DNA from: Hexactinellida sp. DTS-2022 | Lineage: Eukaryota > Porifera > Hexactinellida | Assembly: GCA_028753945.1 (NCBI GenBank) | Contig: JAPNXP010000007.1 | Location: forward strand, 2,046,001 to 2,110,000 | DNA: 64,000 bases | Direction of reading: 5' to 3' | In this document: in pieces, positions 1 through 11,926 of the stretch | Layout: each line of letters starts with the position of its first letter | Numbering within the stretch: position 1 is the stretch's first letter | Notes under the pieces: model-generated | Seen by the model: only the letters and a program-made list of their open reading frames with translations | Database searches by the model: none | What the model was told of the DNA's origin: nothing | Made by a program: the position numbers and the translations under genes

Positions 1-118
1 GCAACGATTGTGCTCTTACAACACGGAGAACGAGGTGTGCTTGTGTCCGTCCAACAGTGGGAGGGGCCTCTAAGGACGCTGGTGCCCAGGGGCCTCCATA
101 CCCCATAATCCGTCCCTG
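1..118. repeat. hAT-like MITE, right end only (cut by window edge)
   Basis: GC-rich stretch ending in TAATCCGTCCCTG, the reverse complement of a CAGGGACGGATTA terminus. Similar CAGGG-type ends with 8-bp target duplications occur many times in this window (for example at 17562). The left end lies outside the window, so no target duplication can be checked. Confidence 0.4.
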
Positions 119-1150
119 AGTCTATGGTTCAGATAAACTTAAGCACAAGCTCTGACTATTAGCCATATAAATGTTAAGTTTCATGTGAGCGATACCGTTA
201 AGATATTCACGCATTGCAGTAGAGGCTTAACTATGAAAAATAGCCAGTGGCAGATCCAGATATTTCTGGTAGAGGGGGATCTTAAGCGAGCGTAGCGAGC
301 GTCACTAAGGGGGTTACGAGTCTATTCCCCTGTATTTTTTACGCAGATATGCTCAAATATCTATATCTAGGGTTCGATGTACACTTTAAAAAGGGTCTAT
401 GTCCGACCATATTTTTGCAGGATGAGGAGATATATATGATGTATACTGTTAATGGTATATAACAAAATGTAAGGTATCAAAACTAAGAAAAACACCTTGA
501 ATCCTTAGATATTAAAATCTAATGTAACAAAACTAAGCGTATTCTGTAAATAGCATCTGCTCTGTATTGAGTTTAATAGTTTATTGATCAGTTAACCTAA
601 AATATTTATCTGAAAATCTGGTCACAGTGGCAAGTTACGGGAATTAGAGTCAATATTTAAGTAGCTTGAATCCAATGAAAAATAAGATAATCGTAACAAG
701 CATATTCTAGAACTTATAAAACTGAGCGATTGAAGCTAAGGGTATTCCCCGGACGATTTATGCCTTTTATATGGGTAGAATCCAGAGCTTATGCTTAAGT
801 TTATCTAAACCCCAAAATAGGAAGAATAAATTGAGCAAATAGAACTATGAAATTGATTGAAGCCTTTGTTTTCATTGAAGTATTGAGATATTTTTAGAAT
901 CGCGTTTTTGAGCTTCATAGGGGGTAACATAGTTTCAATCAGTATGGATTCATAATCAATTTATCTTACTAACATCAGTAAAGCCTATACAACTAGTTTA
1001 GAGTCTAATGAAATTACTTAGATAGATCACTAATTAATTCAGATAACTGGCTAGGGTTTTTTCATTGATTTTACCAAATTTGCCAGAAATACCATGGATT
1101 TATCCTCTAATCCAACTTTAAACAAGCACAGCCGGGTGTAAAATTTGAAA
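119..1150. other. non-coding AT-rich stretch
   Basis: No credible coding sequence is visible. A possible second hAT-like terminus (CAGTGGCAGATCCAG) begins near 245 and runs into a G-rich stretch with the short repeat GCGAGCGTAGCGAGCG near 286, but I could not find its partner end. The rest looks like unique or unrecognisably decayed sequence. Confidence 0.3.
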
Positions 1151-1582
1151 TTTGGATTCGTAGTGGCCGATCACTTCAAAAACACTATAATAATATGTGC
1201 GAAATTTTTCAGAACTCTAAGTACACTTTTCTGGTCCCAGTGATGTCCCCCGTCTACGTCACTATGGTCAACAATAATATTCTGAGAAAGAAGCTTACAA
1301 AGTTTATTATTGTTATTATTTCCGAAACTTTGGGGAATATATCCCTAATAGTTTTCGGGTATTGGTTAAAATGGATCATTAATATGACTGGAAAGTTAGA
1401 GCTAAGCTCTAGCTACTTTTTTTATTTCAATCTTATGGTCACATCTCAGAAATGACACCACCATATATGGGCATGGGAATTTATAGAATTGTAGCCTTTT
1501 GGATAATGGTCTGATTTGTTCTTCCAATGAGTTTGAAATGGGATATTGATGTGATTAGATATTTAGACCTAAGCTCTAGCGT

Positions 1583-1790
1583 CTACACTTTAGCAGAGAG
1601 GAAATTTGCTGCGTCATCAAAAATGGGCACATTAGATGCCCATATATGGATCATTTTGAAAACGATGCGTGTTAGGGTCACGAAAAGTATTATTGACGGA
1701 TAGGAAGTCGCGTATTGCGAGCATTTTGAGACGTATATGTTGATTCTAGCTGCTCGGGTGTCTGAGAAAAAAAATGGACAATAAAACATT
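1583..1790 (-). repeat. dispersed repeat fragment (family with copies near 21230 and 34135)
   Basis: Contains, on the minus strand, a block with GTGACCCTAACA followed by GTTTTCAAAATGA and a CATATATGG motif. The same order is seen on the plus strand near 21310-21370 and 34240-34300. It is a dispersed repeat of unknown class. Open frames here are the repeat read in translation and do not resemble a gene. The surrounding 1151-2856 holds nothing else I recognise. Confidence 0.45.
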
Positions 1791-3859
1791 CCCTCGAATG
1801 AGATTATAGACCATAAATGTTTAGATTTTCACTTTTTTCGATTTTTTTTCATCAATTGTTGATTATTTTTGTCTGACAAACCATGGAAAAAGTTATGTTG
1901 ACTCCAGTCTTTCCAATATTGGATAATGAACCACGGACAATCGATAGAAAGGGTGAAATCCTATCGACTGATTGACCAATAGGTCATATCTCTGAAAATA
2001 ACGATGGAAATGTGTTAAAACTTTGTGCAAACTATATATATTGTCCGTCACTAGTGTTTGGCAAAAGAAAAAATATTTCGGGATAAATTTATTTTTCTTA
2101 CATAATCGACAAATTTTCGTCCGGGGAATACCGTTAACGATACCACCCATTAGTATTTGTATTATAAGCTAGAAACATGTCTACACATATAGTCCAATTA
2201 AATCAAACAATCTCCCACCAACTATAGGTTACTATAGCATGTATTTTTAGAAACTAACATATATGACTTCGTTCTTATTTCTAGCAAGATACTATAAAAT
2301 GCATGTTTCTGGTTGCTATGGAAACAATACTTCGAATCTATTTTTTCTAACCCCATAATACTATGAATCTAATTAATATTAGATGAGGAAATCATTTAAA
2401 ACTATAGTATCGATAAACCTATCGATTGTAATCGTTCAATAAAATAATATTCTTCGGAATTTTGGGTTATAAATGTATTTTCCGCCGTTTTTGACAGAAA
2501 TTCCAGCTTTTTTGGTTAATTAAATGTTATAATATTCAGAATATCAGTTATTTTCGAAAATCCTTCCACTAAAATCTTGATGTATATGTACAGTAACTAG
2601 ATACCAATTTGTTAGTTTCTAAGTTTATAGATCCCCGAGCTAAAAATTGTTGAATTTGATGAAGTTTGTCAAAATAATTATTTTGAGAAAATGAAGAACA
2701 AAAAATGTAAGAATAAAAAGTAAACAAAGATTGTTTCGGGTAATGTAACTAAGAATAATCAATCTTCGCTATCATTTAGATATCAATTAGAAATGATTCC
2801 TTGTACCTTCGGGAGTATTACAATTATTTAAAAAAAAATTAATTTAATTTAAAATTTCAGAATTTTACAAAAATACTACTTGATGGTAGCGTTAATCGAG
2901 AGTAGAGTTGTTCGCAGGCTTGAGAGTTAATCGTTGTAACTTCCCTTGTTTGAATGTTGAGAATTGAATAAGCAGGATTGCATTTATGACTAGTTGAGTG
3001 GAATCGATCAATCAGGAAAGTACTTTTGCTAATTGATATGGGTTCTCTAAAGGGATGGAATGTTGATAATATCCATTTATAAATATTTCTTATAGGGGAA
3101 TTCCAGGTCAACTCAACCAGTCATTTCACCAGCTTTCTCGGATTTGCCTGTAACTTCGTTAGTTAGTAGACAATGGTCTGTCATTTAATTTGTGCAAGTA
3201 ACAAATAATTCGGTCAACTGGTTCAAAAGTTATGACCTTACAAAATTTCGAAATTTCGTCATTGAATCCGATTTTTGAAAAGTTTTTCAAACTACCTCCC
3301 TAATTCAAACTATTGTATAATGGGGATTTTATTACCTATTGCAACAAGAACTTCCAACTTGATACTTTAAAAGGCGTATATTCCAATGAGCGTATAATTG
3401 ATTTGATATAAACTCATATTCCACCTCAAAACTGAAACTGAAACCGGAAGTGGTTTCGGAACTATGACATAGCATTCGGGGAGATTTTTGGAACTAAATT
3501 TTTAAATCTTTACATACTAGCTTTGACTTTATTTTCAGCATGTAGAAAGTTTCTTTTACTTCCCATGTATTCCCTTAGTGATATGAACATTTATCAGACA
3601 TTGACCACTAAATTTCAAAACTGAAAATTAAAATAATTATAATTTTTGGAATTTGTTTATATATTTAGGTGTATTTTTGTTCAATCGAAAATATTTCCAG
3701 TTCAGCCTCTCTTTAACTCTCTTCTACGAATTATCTTTCAAATTAAATTTACCCATGATATGTTGATAGTGTAATAATCTCCCATTCAAGTTTCAGAAAT
3801 CTTTGACAAACTTAGAAAAACCTAAATTTATGCATTTATATACAGTTATAATACAAGTA

Positions 3860-3920
3860 CAGTAATACCTCGTTTTACGCGGTTTTTTTTACGTGTTTTC
3901 GTTTTACGCGGAACAATTTT
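3860..3920 (+). repeat. Tc1/pogo-like MITE end (fragment)
   Basis: TA followed by CAGTAATACCTCGTTTTACG, with a second GTTTTACGCGG nearby. This is the style of a pogo/Tigger-type terminus flanked by TA. No matching right end is visible, so it is a fragment or a degraded copy inside the 3090-7766 element. Confidence 0.35.
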
Positions 3921-4099
3921 TTATAACCAAAACTTTTCCTCGCACACTTCTTCAACTAATCCTATATACCAGTTGTTGTCATACATACAGGCAATATAAT
4001 CACCTATGCAGAGGTAAGAAATTTCCAAAGTTTTTCTAGAATCTGTTACCCTATTTTTCATGAAGTCGTATATAATCGTCATTTCCATTTGGCTACTTA

Positions 4100-6904
4100 A
4101 TCGCTTTGCCGCAATTAGGTTCCGATTGAGTGGAGTAAATTGGTGGTAGCTACGTGTACCAGGTAGAGTCTTGATATTTTATATCTAGAACAACATTTAC
4201 ATAAACTACTACTTAATTAGAATATTATCTTTAATTGACCCTATTAAAAGCTAACATACCTTGTAGTAGATGCTTCCCGCATTTGAGCTACCTGACTTTT
4301 AGTAATGAAGAAGAATTGAATTGATGAGAGTTTAGGTGTTGTTGAACAAAAGTCAAACATCTGCAGTGGTGTCAAAATGTGGTGTTCCTTTGGGCTTTGT
4401 AAACTTGTTCTAGCAGTAACTCTCTTTACTGTTCCTCCAATGCCATCACATGGTGATTTTCCGTGGGATGTTGCGAAGAAATTCCAAGTCTCTTCAATTC
4501 CAAAATCACTCATATGTTGGCACAGGTTATACAAGTTCTTCTTGTTTTTATATTGACCTGCACATCCATCACTGAAATATTCTAGTCTTTTAATTTGTGG
4601 AAGAATTAGCTTTAGATGCTTTGTAAATATTTGCTGGATTACGTATACCATTATAACATCATGCTCTGTATCATCGGATATAATACAAAGTGATTTATTG
4701 CACAATATTCCTAAAAATAAGTATATCCAAATCATACATTGTACTACTTACTACTCATATGCTACTTACCATTTTCTCGATAGTAGAATACGATTGGGTG
4801 TAAAGTCGCCTGCAGGTTATTCCAATGAAATCCTTGGACTTCGTCTTGCACAACAAAAGAGTAATTCTCCGCAAAATCAACCAAAACAATTGCTGAATAG
4901 TCATCAAGGGCATCTTTTCGCATTTTTAAATACGAAGTTTGAGCTCGAGAAATGTATGAGTGAGACTTTAATTTGTTAATTGAATTAATTAGAATTTCTT
5001 TGTATTGTTTTAAGGTGGTTGAATATGTCTCTAAGGTTGATTTATCAGTGCTTTCCCATTGATTGTATTCAATTAACGCCTATTAATTTAGAAAATACAG
5101 ACAATTATATACTTAGTCACTATTCTAGGAAATATCAAATAATAGTTTACACAAACCTGTTCATCTTTTTCACAGATCACAATATCAATATATTTTCTTA
5201 GGTTCTCGCTTCCCGGACATTTTTCACATCGATGAATCATACACTCCGAATATTCAGGTGAACAAACTAGCTTTGACATAAGATCTTTGTAGTCAACCGT
5301 AAGATCTTTGTAGTCAATGAACATCTAGAGCATCAACGAGAAGGATGACGTTTTGGTGAATGGAACAAACACACACGGAGTGTGTACCATGTGAATCTGC
5401 AAGTACGCACCACTTTGGGCGTAGTTCACAAAACTTCGAAAATGAAATCTAATGTAAGTTATATATAGCTTTAAAATATTACGCAAATTTATTAGGAAAG
5501 TAACAACAGTTCGTACCTTTAAGTTAGGGTACGCTATCTTGAACTCGACAAATATTCTCTTAAATTAGACAGGATTAGTCTTTTCTGAACATGTACGTTA
5601 CGTGCAATGCTAACGTAATCTATCTTTCCAGGCATCTGGCGTGTAAATTCATCGTCTTGATAAAAAGACTCAACAGCTCTGACTGTTTCTTCAGTTAGCT
5701 TTTTCCCTATTTTAGAAAAAAATTGTATATACTCCTTTGTTAATATGAAGTACCATCGATTGATTTAAATAAGTCTACCTTTTTACAATCAACATCTCCA
5801 AGAATGCCAGATCTTTTGAATAATTCGCGTGACACACGAACTAGATAATCACTTATTCCGAAAAAGTCTGTGATTGTTTTACGGGAGCAGGACTGAGGGA
5901 CTAAGGTAAGAAGCTGCTGTTGCCTTTGATTATCTGCACATGTGATTTTCATTCGAATTGAGTCCATTAATAAATCAAATTGTTCAGCCTTCTGTTGGAC
6001 TGTTAATGCAATGCTTGTTGGATTGGCCACGCTTAAGCATTCTTCATGTTCGTCTATGTTTGGCAGCTATATGGAACAGTAAAATTTAAATCCATAAAAA
6101 ACTAGTTAACAAAAGAATTGAATAAGAACAACCTCGAATTTTTCTGTCAATTTTTCGAATTTTTCTTTAATTTTTATTTGCCTATATCTAATATGAGAGG
6201 CATGTGTTTTGATTGGCGAAATTTCTAGAGCTTTTGGGAGCCCGTCAATGATATCTTATAACATTTCCTAGGATTAATAGGTAATTTACTTAATTAAAGT
6301 TCATTCGAAAGATTTAGTTTACCAAAATCAATTCGAGACTACTGAATAAGTAACATACCTGAGTTACAGCCAGGTCTAAACTTTGGATTTCAGTACTTGT
6401 CACGGTAGATAAAATCTTGCATTCTGAAGGGGAATTGGTGTTGTAAAGATGTCTGATTGCATTATAGTCTTTCGTTCCGTTTAGTATATCAGAAAGAAAA
6501 GAACAACAGCGCGAACACACCTTACATCCAGGGACAATTGATACATCGAAGGACAATAGATCTAATGCCTTACTTTTAGTTATTATTACAGTTCCTAGAA
6601 ATTATGTATGCATAAATTTTGTCAAATTCAGATTGGATATTAATTGACTACCTTTGTAATTTTTCTTCTCAGCATGATGTCCAAATGGATCACAACAAAA
6701 TGGATTTAGTATAGTGAACTTGTCTAAATATTGTTTTAGGTGATGAAGACAAACTGTTTTCAAGCTATTTTTTCGAATTCCTGTTCTCCACACTAATAAC
6801 TCAATGTTTTCATGAGAAATTTCAATAATAGGTAAAATTCCAATTTTTCCATGTGTATGCACTGTTATGTGACAAGCAGACTCATTAACTTTTCGAACAA
6901 GACT
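4100..6904 (-). pseudogene. DDE-type transposase of the 3090-7766 element, about nine exons
   Basis: Exons on the minus strand: about 6652-6904 (HGKIGILPIIEI, then CCDPFGHH), about 6355-6597 (CKVCSRCC), about 6128-6260, about 5745-6070 (TVQQKAEQFDLLMDSI, GVS-like helix region), 5520-5700 (PGKIDYVSIARNVHVQKR), 5330-5450 (LRPKWCVLADSHGTHS), 5200-5320 (CMIHRCEKCPG), about 4775-4900 (DFAENYSFVVQDE, FHWNN), 4255-4720 (YFSDGCAGQYKN, FFATSHGKSPCDG) and 4100-4190 (LPGTRSYHQFTPLN). DFAEN and YFSDG supply candidate catalytic Asp residues. Most junctions have GT and AG. Two one-base shifts (near 5330 and 5560) break the frame, the first beside a duplicated TTGACTACAAAGATCTTA segment. The motifs match an animal repeat-encoded protein family known to me only from memory. 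Confidence 0.65.
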
Positions 6905-9900
6905 GTAATGACATCAATAATCAAATAGTTCAATTACTCACGAAATATAATAGTTGAGAAATGTTTTCAAAAACCAGTTTACTGATTATATTTATAATAA
7001 AAGCAATTAATACCATTTATCAATAAAGCAATTTAATAAATTCCAAAGCAACCAACTGAAACTAAGGTAAATTGAGGTTAGTTTAAACATGATTTATCAT
7101 AATTTGAAAGATAACATTTGTATAATTCTGTAACACTGAGTTAAAATAGAGATTTAACTGGAAATATTTTCGATTGAACAAAAATACACCTAAATATATA
7201 AACAAATTCCAAAAATTATAATTATTTTAATTTTCAGTTTTGAAATTTAGTGGTCAATGTCTGATAAATGTTCATATCACTAAGGGAATACATGGGAAGT
7301 AAAAGAAACTTTCTACATGCTGAAAATAAAGTCAAAGCTAGTATGTAAAGATTTAAAAATTTAGTTCCAAAAATCTCCCCGAATGCTATGTCATAGTTCC
7401 GAAACCACTTCCGGTTTCAGTTTCAGTTTTGAGGTGGAATATGAGTTTATATCAAATCAATTATACGCTCATTGGAATATACGCCTTTTAAAGTATCAAG
7501 TTGGAAGTTCTTGTTGCAATAGGTAATAAAATCCCCATTATACAATAGTTTGAATTAGGGAGGTAGTTTGAAAAACTTTTCAAAAATCGGATTCAATGAC
7601 GAAATTCGAAATTTTGTAAGGTCATAACTTTTGAACCAGTTGACCGAATTATTTGTTACTTGCACAAATTAAATGACAGACCATTGTCTACTAACTAACG
7701 AAGTTACAGGCAAATCCGAGAAAGCTGGTGAAATGACTGGTTGAGTTGACCTGGAATTCCCCTATACATAAAATAATGGTACTTATAATCACTGTATTAT
7801 ACTAGTGTTGAGTAGATTACATGAATTATCGTAAATAATGATGTTGGGAATTTTTCGAGATGACGCGTCAAAATATTGAAAACTGTGTCTGTTGATTACC
7901 TGAAGTGAGTATCTTGAATCCATAACAGATACCGTGAAGGCAGGACATGGTTATCATCCCGGGGGAAAAGATCTTGTGTTTGGAGTAACCCTTGGTACAA
8001 CCTTGGTCTTTGTTATGATCAGTGATAGCATAGTTTGCTAACCTAATACAAGTATATATTGAATAATTATTCAAATGGTTTTAGTTTATAATTCAGAACT
8101 TAAACTCATAATAGTACCTGAACTGATTTTGAAATGCCGGAAAGAAATCAAAGAAGTCTTGACCAGTTAGAAAGAAGACGCCTTCTGGTTTTTCTCGCGA
8201 AGATATGTTCTGTTTTATCGATTACATCCAGTAAGAAAGCAGATCCCTGTGGATGAAGACAAAGCAATTGTGATGGGAGGACCTCTAGTTTGTACGAATT
8301 GAATAAAGATTTGAAATTTACCATCTTCCAGTAAAGCATCTCTATCTGTTTAAGATTGACTGGGACACCATTCGCTAAATCCACAACAAACAATAATTCT
8401 TCTTCATTCAAAATTGAAATTTGGAAAATTGGAAAATCCCCGATCTGGGCTCTGTTGTAGATAGATACTTCAGGATAGACTTAAGGTGTTGATTATTCGG
8501 GCGGTTAATTATAATGTCCCCATTCAATACAGTAACTTTCCCGTTCACGACATAATCATGAAAAGAACCATAATCTAGATCAGCAACTAAATTGTGAACC
8601 CTTGGGGGGGAAGTCCTTCCTTCGCGTACTGTTTTATAGAATTTCGCGCTCTCGGTTTTGTAATCCACACACGTCCTTGAATGGAGACTTGTATGATAGC
8701 GTAATCTTCTGTCGGGGGTGTATCTTTGGGGATGTCTTTAAGTGTACCCAGTGTAACTCCATCGAAATTATATGGTGTCTGGCGTAGTCATGCAAGTTTG
8801 GACAGGTAGAATAATCAATGCATATAATCCGTCCCATCCGCTTCAATGTATTGTTCTTGGCCCTATAAGTGGAATAAATAGTTTTGGAATACTTGCAGTA
8901 TTAACAGTACCAGATGTTGACAATAATTATAACTTACTTCATGAATGCGTGAGTGGGTTTCTAGCAATCCTCATCAATTCATTATATTCATAGAGCAGTC
9001 CATAGTGAACAAAGTGGCGGTTATTGAGGTTAAGTAGATGTTCACTGCCTTGATAGAAAGTCTCGCATCCGCATAGACCGCCATAAATTGATTTAAAAAC
9101 TACAATAATAATATTATTAAGAAGGATCAAGTATAAATTTAGTATATAGACATGTATACCTTGATGGTTTGGAAGAGAAATTACATCACTTTCTGTATAA
9201 ACAATAATTCCCTACTGGTGAGATTCATAGGGTACAAATAGATAACCATTAACACAAACAGTATCTAAGATATACAACTTCTCTGGAATGTTAAGTCCAG
9301 TAGACATTTCACTACTATATATATGATTCATCTCTTGTGTAAATGTATGAGGAAAAGGTTTGGTCGTTACTGTATTAAAAGTCATCGGGCGATAATCAAT
9401 AGCAGAGTTGTCTGTTTCTCGTGTTTGTTGATACTCGATTATAGTTTTCACTTCAGAGCAACCACTTCTACAACGATACAATGCCATTGATGATCAGAAT
9501 ACTTATAGATGTGTAGATTAGCATCGGCATTAGACAGACGATCCTATTGGAGAATTTATGGAGATTACAAGATCGGACAATAATTCGGGAAGAAACTGGT
9601 AGACAATTATCTTCAAAAGCTACCCGATATGCTTTTAAGTGTAAGCAGTCATTAATTACGCATTGGTCACAAACACCATCTTCTATGAAGACCATGCGCC
9701 CATGTACAACTTGAAATATACATACATATACGAGGACAATAAAACCGACGTAGTTAAGTTAACTTCATATGTTTTCTCAAACTAACATTAAACTATTTCT
9801 ATAAAATGATTTACTTACCACTTGCTTCGTTGAATTCGTAATCAATCGTTAATATTATTTCAGGGCCGGTTAGTTTTAAAATGGAAGAGCTTTGATGGAA

Positions 9901-9944
9901 CGCTAGAAAATACTGCACTTTGTTATTCATTTCCAAAACTGTCA

Positions 9945-10593
9945 TTGTCAACCCAGTGAAGGTCAAAAAATTATCACTATATCCAATTGTACTGTAGCAG
10001 AATTCATTATAATCGGAGTAAAATCAATAGATTAGAGGCTTAATGGGGTGATAAATGACTTCGTTATAAGTAGGTACTTCGTTATATCCGACTTGGCTAT
10101 AATGGGAGTAGAATGTAAATCCAAAGCACCAAATAGCAATGAGATTAATAAAAATGTCTGAACATCTACTTTACATGGAATTGTGACGAAAAACAAAATG
10201 AGAGTATTGCTCATTGAAATTCAAAAGAAGAAAATGAAGCGAAAAAGAAATATTGAAGTAGATGGGTGGAAATGTCTGTGTGTACACAAATTTTTTAAAG
10301 TGAAATCAAGGAACTTGGAAAATATTACACATTCCTTGAAATTCATGAAATTATTCAGGAATTCCAACAAAGTCTGAGGAAAATGAGATTATTACAAATG
10401 AATTGATTGGAAAATTGATTAAAATAATGCCACATAACCAAATATACATATAGAGACAATGTCTGAAGATTTCAAGTGGGCTAACAATCGAAAGGAAAAA
10501 ATTACATGCACAATCTTCATTGATATCCCCTTGAACTATATCAAGCAAAAATCGAACCATAAAGTAAAGATGGAGATACTTACATGACACATA
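9945..10593. other. non-coding stretch with possible MITE remains
   Basis: Contains phrases such as TTCGTTATATCCGACTTGG near 10079 that resemble the interior of TA-type MITEs, but no matched ends. The open frames are low-complexity Lys/Ile-rich translations. Text similar to 10190-10580 recurs loosely near 12180-12300, suggesting an old dispersed repeat. Confidence 0.3.
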
Positions 10594-10844
10594 CAGTATT
10601 TAATCGAATAGTAGGCTAGGCGATAATTATTTTTTAGGCCATTTTCTGACCAATAATCTTTGTGATATCATATGTTGATAGAATTTATTTAGTATAGTCA
10701 GATGATAATAGTATTCAGACTAATATTAGAAAAATAAATTTACTAAGGGTACCTTAGTAAATTTTTGTATTTGGTAATTTGGGGTGGCTATTATTGGAGG
10801 TAGGCGATTATTCGAATAGGGGCTACTATTAGAGTATATACGGT

Positions 10845-11177
10845 CATAGGCGTCGACCATGCCGGGGCGGCCACTGTTCCGCCCCGGCATGAATCTGCCT
10901 AAATCCGGTGATTTTTGGTGGTTTTTCGTGATAATTTGGATGTATCCATCATGGATTACTATTTTATATTAATTCTGAACAGTTTTGAGCAAATTTCCTG
11001 CATGTTTGGACCCACTGCGAACATCGCAAGTAAAGTATTCATACGATTAGTTGGACACGAACCAATTTCGTGAAAACAACTTTTCGGAAAACACGTTTTA
11101 TACTGGGAGAAATTTTTTAAAATACCTAACTCGCCCCGACATGAATTTCCGAAAAATGTAATAGTTCGACGCCACTG
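10845..11177. mobile_element. hAT-like MITE, 333 bp
   Basis: Starts CATAGGCGTCGACCATG and ends GTTCGACGCCACTG, so GGCGTCGA is matched by TCGACGCC. Flanked by a perfect 8-bp duplication TATACGGT (10837-10844 and 11178-11185), the size expected for hAT. The interior is GC-rich near the left with the palindrome CCGGGGCGG...CCGCCCCGG. No coding content. Confidence 0.85.
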
Positions 11178-11188
11178 TATACGGTACC

Positions 11189-11917
11189 ATATCATTCTAT
11201 ACATAAGGCAATGATACGCACTTTAATTTCTGGACTAGGGATCAACTAGTATAGTCAGCTAAATAGATGCAATTCAATTATTCTTCGAAATAAGTAATTA
11301 GGGTGCTTCTACTTATGTAATTGTTTTTTATAAAGGTGGTCATGTACAAGGCGCATATTTTTGAGGTGCCACTTGGTCGAAATGATGTCACTGTATTGTT
11401 TAATAGTCCAAATATGCCAAAATTTTGAATGCATGTAAACGTTAAATTTCGTTTTTTAAAACAAATCGTTGTGACTAAGCCATCTAGGAGTCATTCTGCA
11501 TAAAATATCGCGAAATTAATTATGGAATGTTGACACATTCCTCTGTTGCTATGAAAACGTGATTTCAATGCTTGAGGTCATATCTCGAGAAGAAATATAG
11601 TTACAGCTTAGTCAGTGGATCCAATTGATAGGCCGTCCTCAACTTCCTATTCAATGATAATACATTTCGATGCTCTATCTCAAACCAATTTTGCGGAAAA
11701 TGTGATAACCATTTAAATGTATATTACAATAATCACAAGACTCAAAAATATGCGTCTTGTACATGACCACCTTTATAAAAAACAATACATAAGTAGAAGC
11801 ACACTGAATTACTTATTTCGAAGAATAATTGAATTGCATTTATTTAGTTGACTATACTAGCTAATTCCTGGTCCAGAAATTTGAGTTCGTATCATTACCT
11901 TATGTATAGAATGCTAT
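11189..11917. mobile_element. fold-back MITE with MULE-like ends, right arm mostly lost
   Basis: Ends ATATCATTCTATACATAAGG and its near-complement ending GAATGCTAT. The flanks TACGGTACC and GACGGTACT agree at 7 of 9 positions, the duplication size typical of MULEs. The left arm runs to about 11710, but the right arm keeps only about 170 bases (11747-11917), so the element is an internally deleted relative of the full fold-back at 44515. The palindrome GGAATGTTGACACATTCC lies at 11524-11541. Confidence 0.75.
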
Positions 11918-11926
11918 GACGGTACT

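Larger units (their letters stand above)
3090..7766 (-). mobile_element. inverted-repeat DNA transposon, copy 1 (about 4.7 kb)
   Basis: Bounded by long terminal inverted repeats: arm 3090-3702 is nearly the reverse complement of 7156-7766. Ends read GGGGAATTCCAGGTCAACTC and its complement, with TATA on both sides, which could be a 4-bp target duplication or the outermost bases of the repeat. It carries a multi-exon transposase on the minus strand. A related, more decayed element lies at 56454-61801 with the same exon order and similar arms (both carry GAATGCTATGTCATAGTTCC). The family name is not certain to me; a 4-bp-duplication superfamily such as Sola is possible but untested. Confidence 0.8.
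2857..9944 (-). pseudogene. degenerate multi-exon transposase-like gene split by a transposon in one intron
   Basis: Minus-strand pieces in order: exon at 9820-9944 (begins MTVLEMNNKVQYF, donor GTAAGT), about 9212-9712 (Cys-rich, two frame changes), about 8940-9098 (contains LNLNNRHFVHYGLL), about 8118-8890, 7803-8042 (contains PGMITMSCLHGICYGF and, after a one-base shift, IIIYDNSCNL) and 2857-3046 (FLIDRFHSTSHKCNP, then NSQACEQ). The HGICYGF, YDN-CNL and DRFH-x3-H-x-C series matches, from memory, a transposase-like protein family common in animal genomes. I do not know its formal name; KDZ-like is only a guess. The intron between the last two exons runs from 7802 to 3047 and contains the whole 3090-7766 element; without it that intron would be about 80 bases. 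Frameshifts and stops show the gene is dead. Confidence 0.6.
10594..11922. mobile_element. TA-flanked MITE broken by two later insertions
   Basis: Left end is TA then CAGTATTTAATCGAATAGTA. The right end, reconstructed only by reading across the later insertions, is a TATACGG followed by TA, and the last bases sit after the fold-back at 11919-11924. The inner ends (AATAGTAG near the left, CTACTATTAG near 10822) are complementary. The hAT MITE and the fold-back both target its right terminus. Confidence 0.45.
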
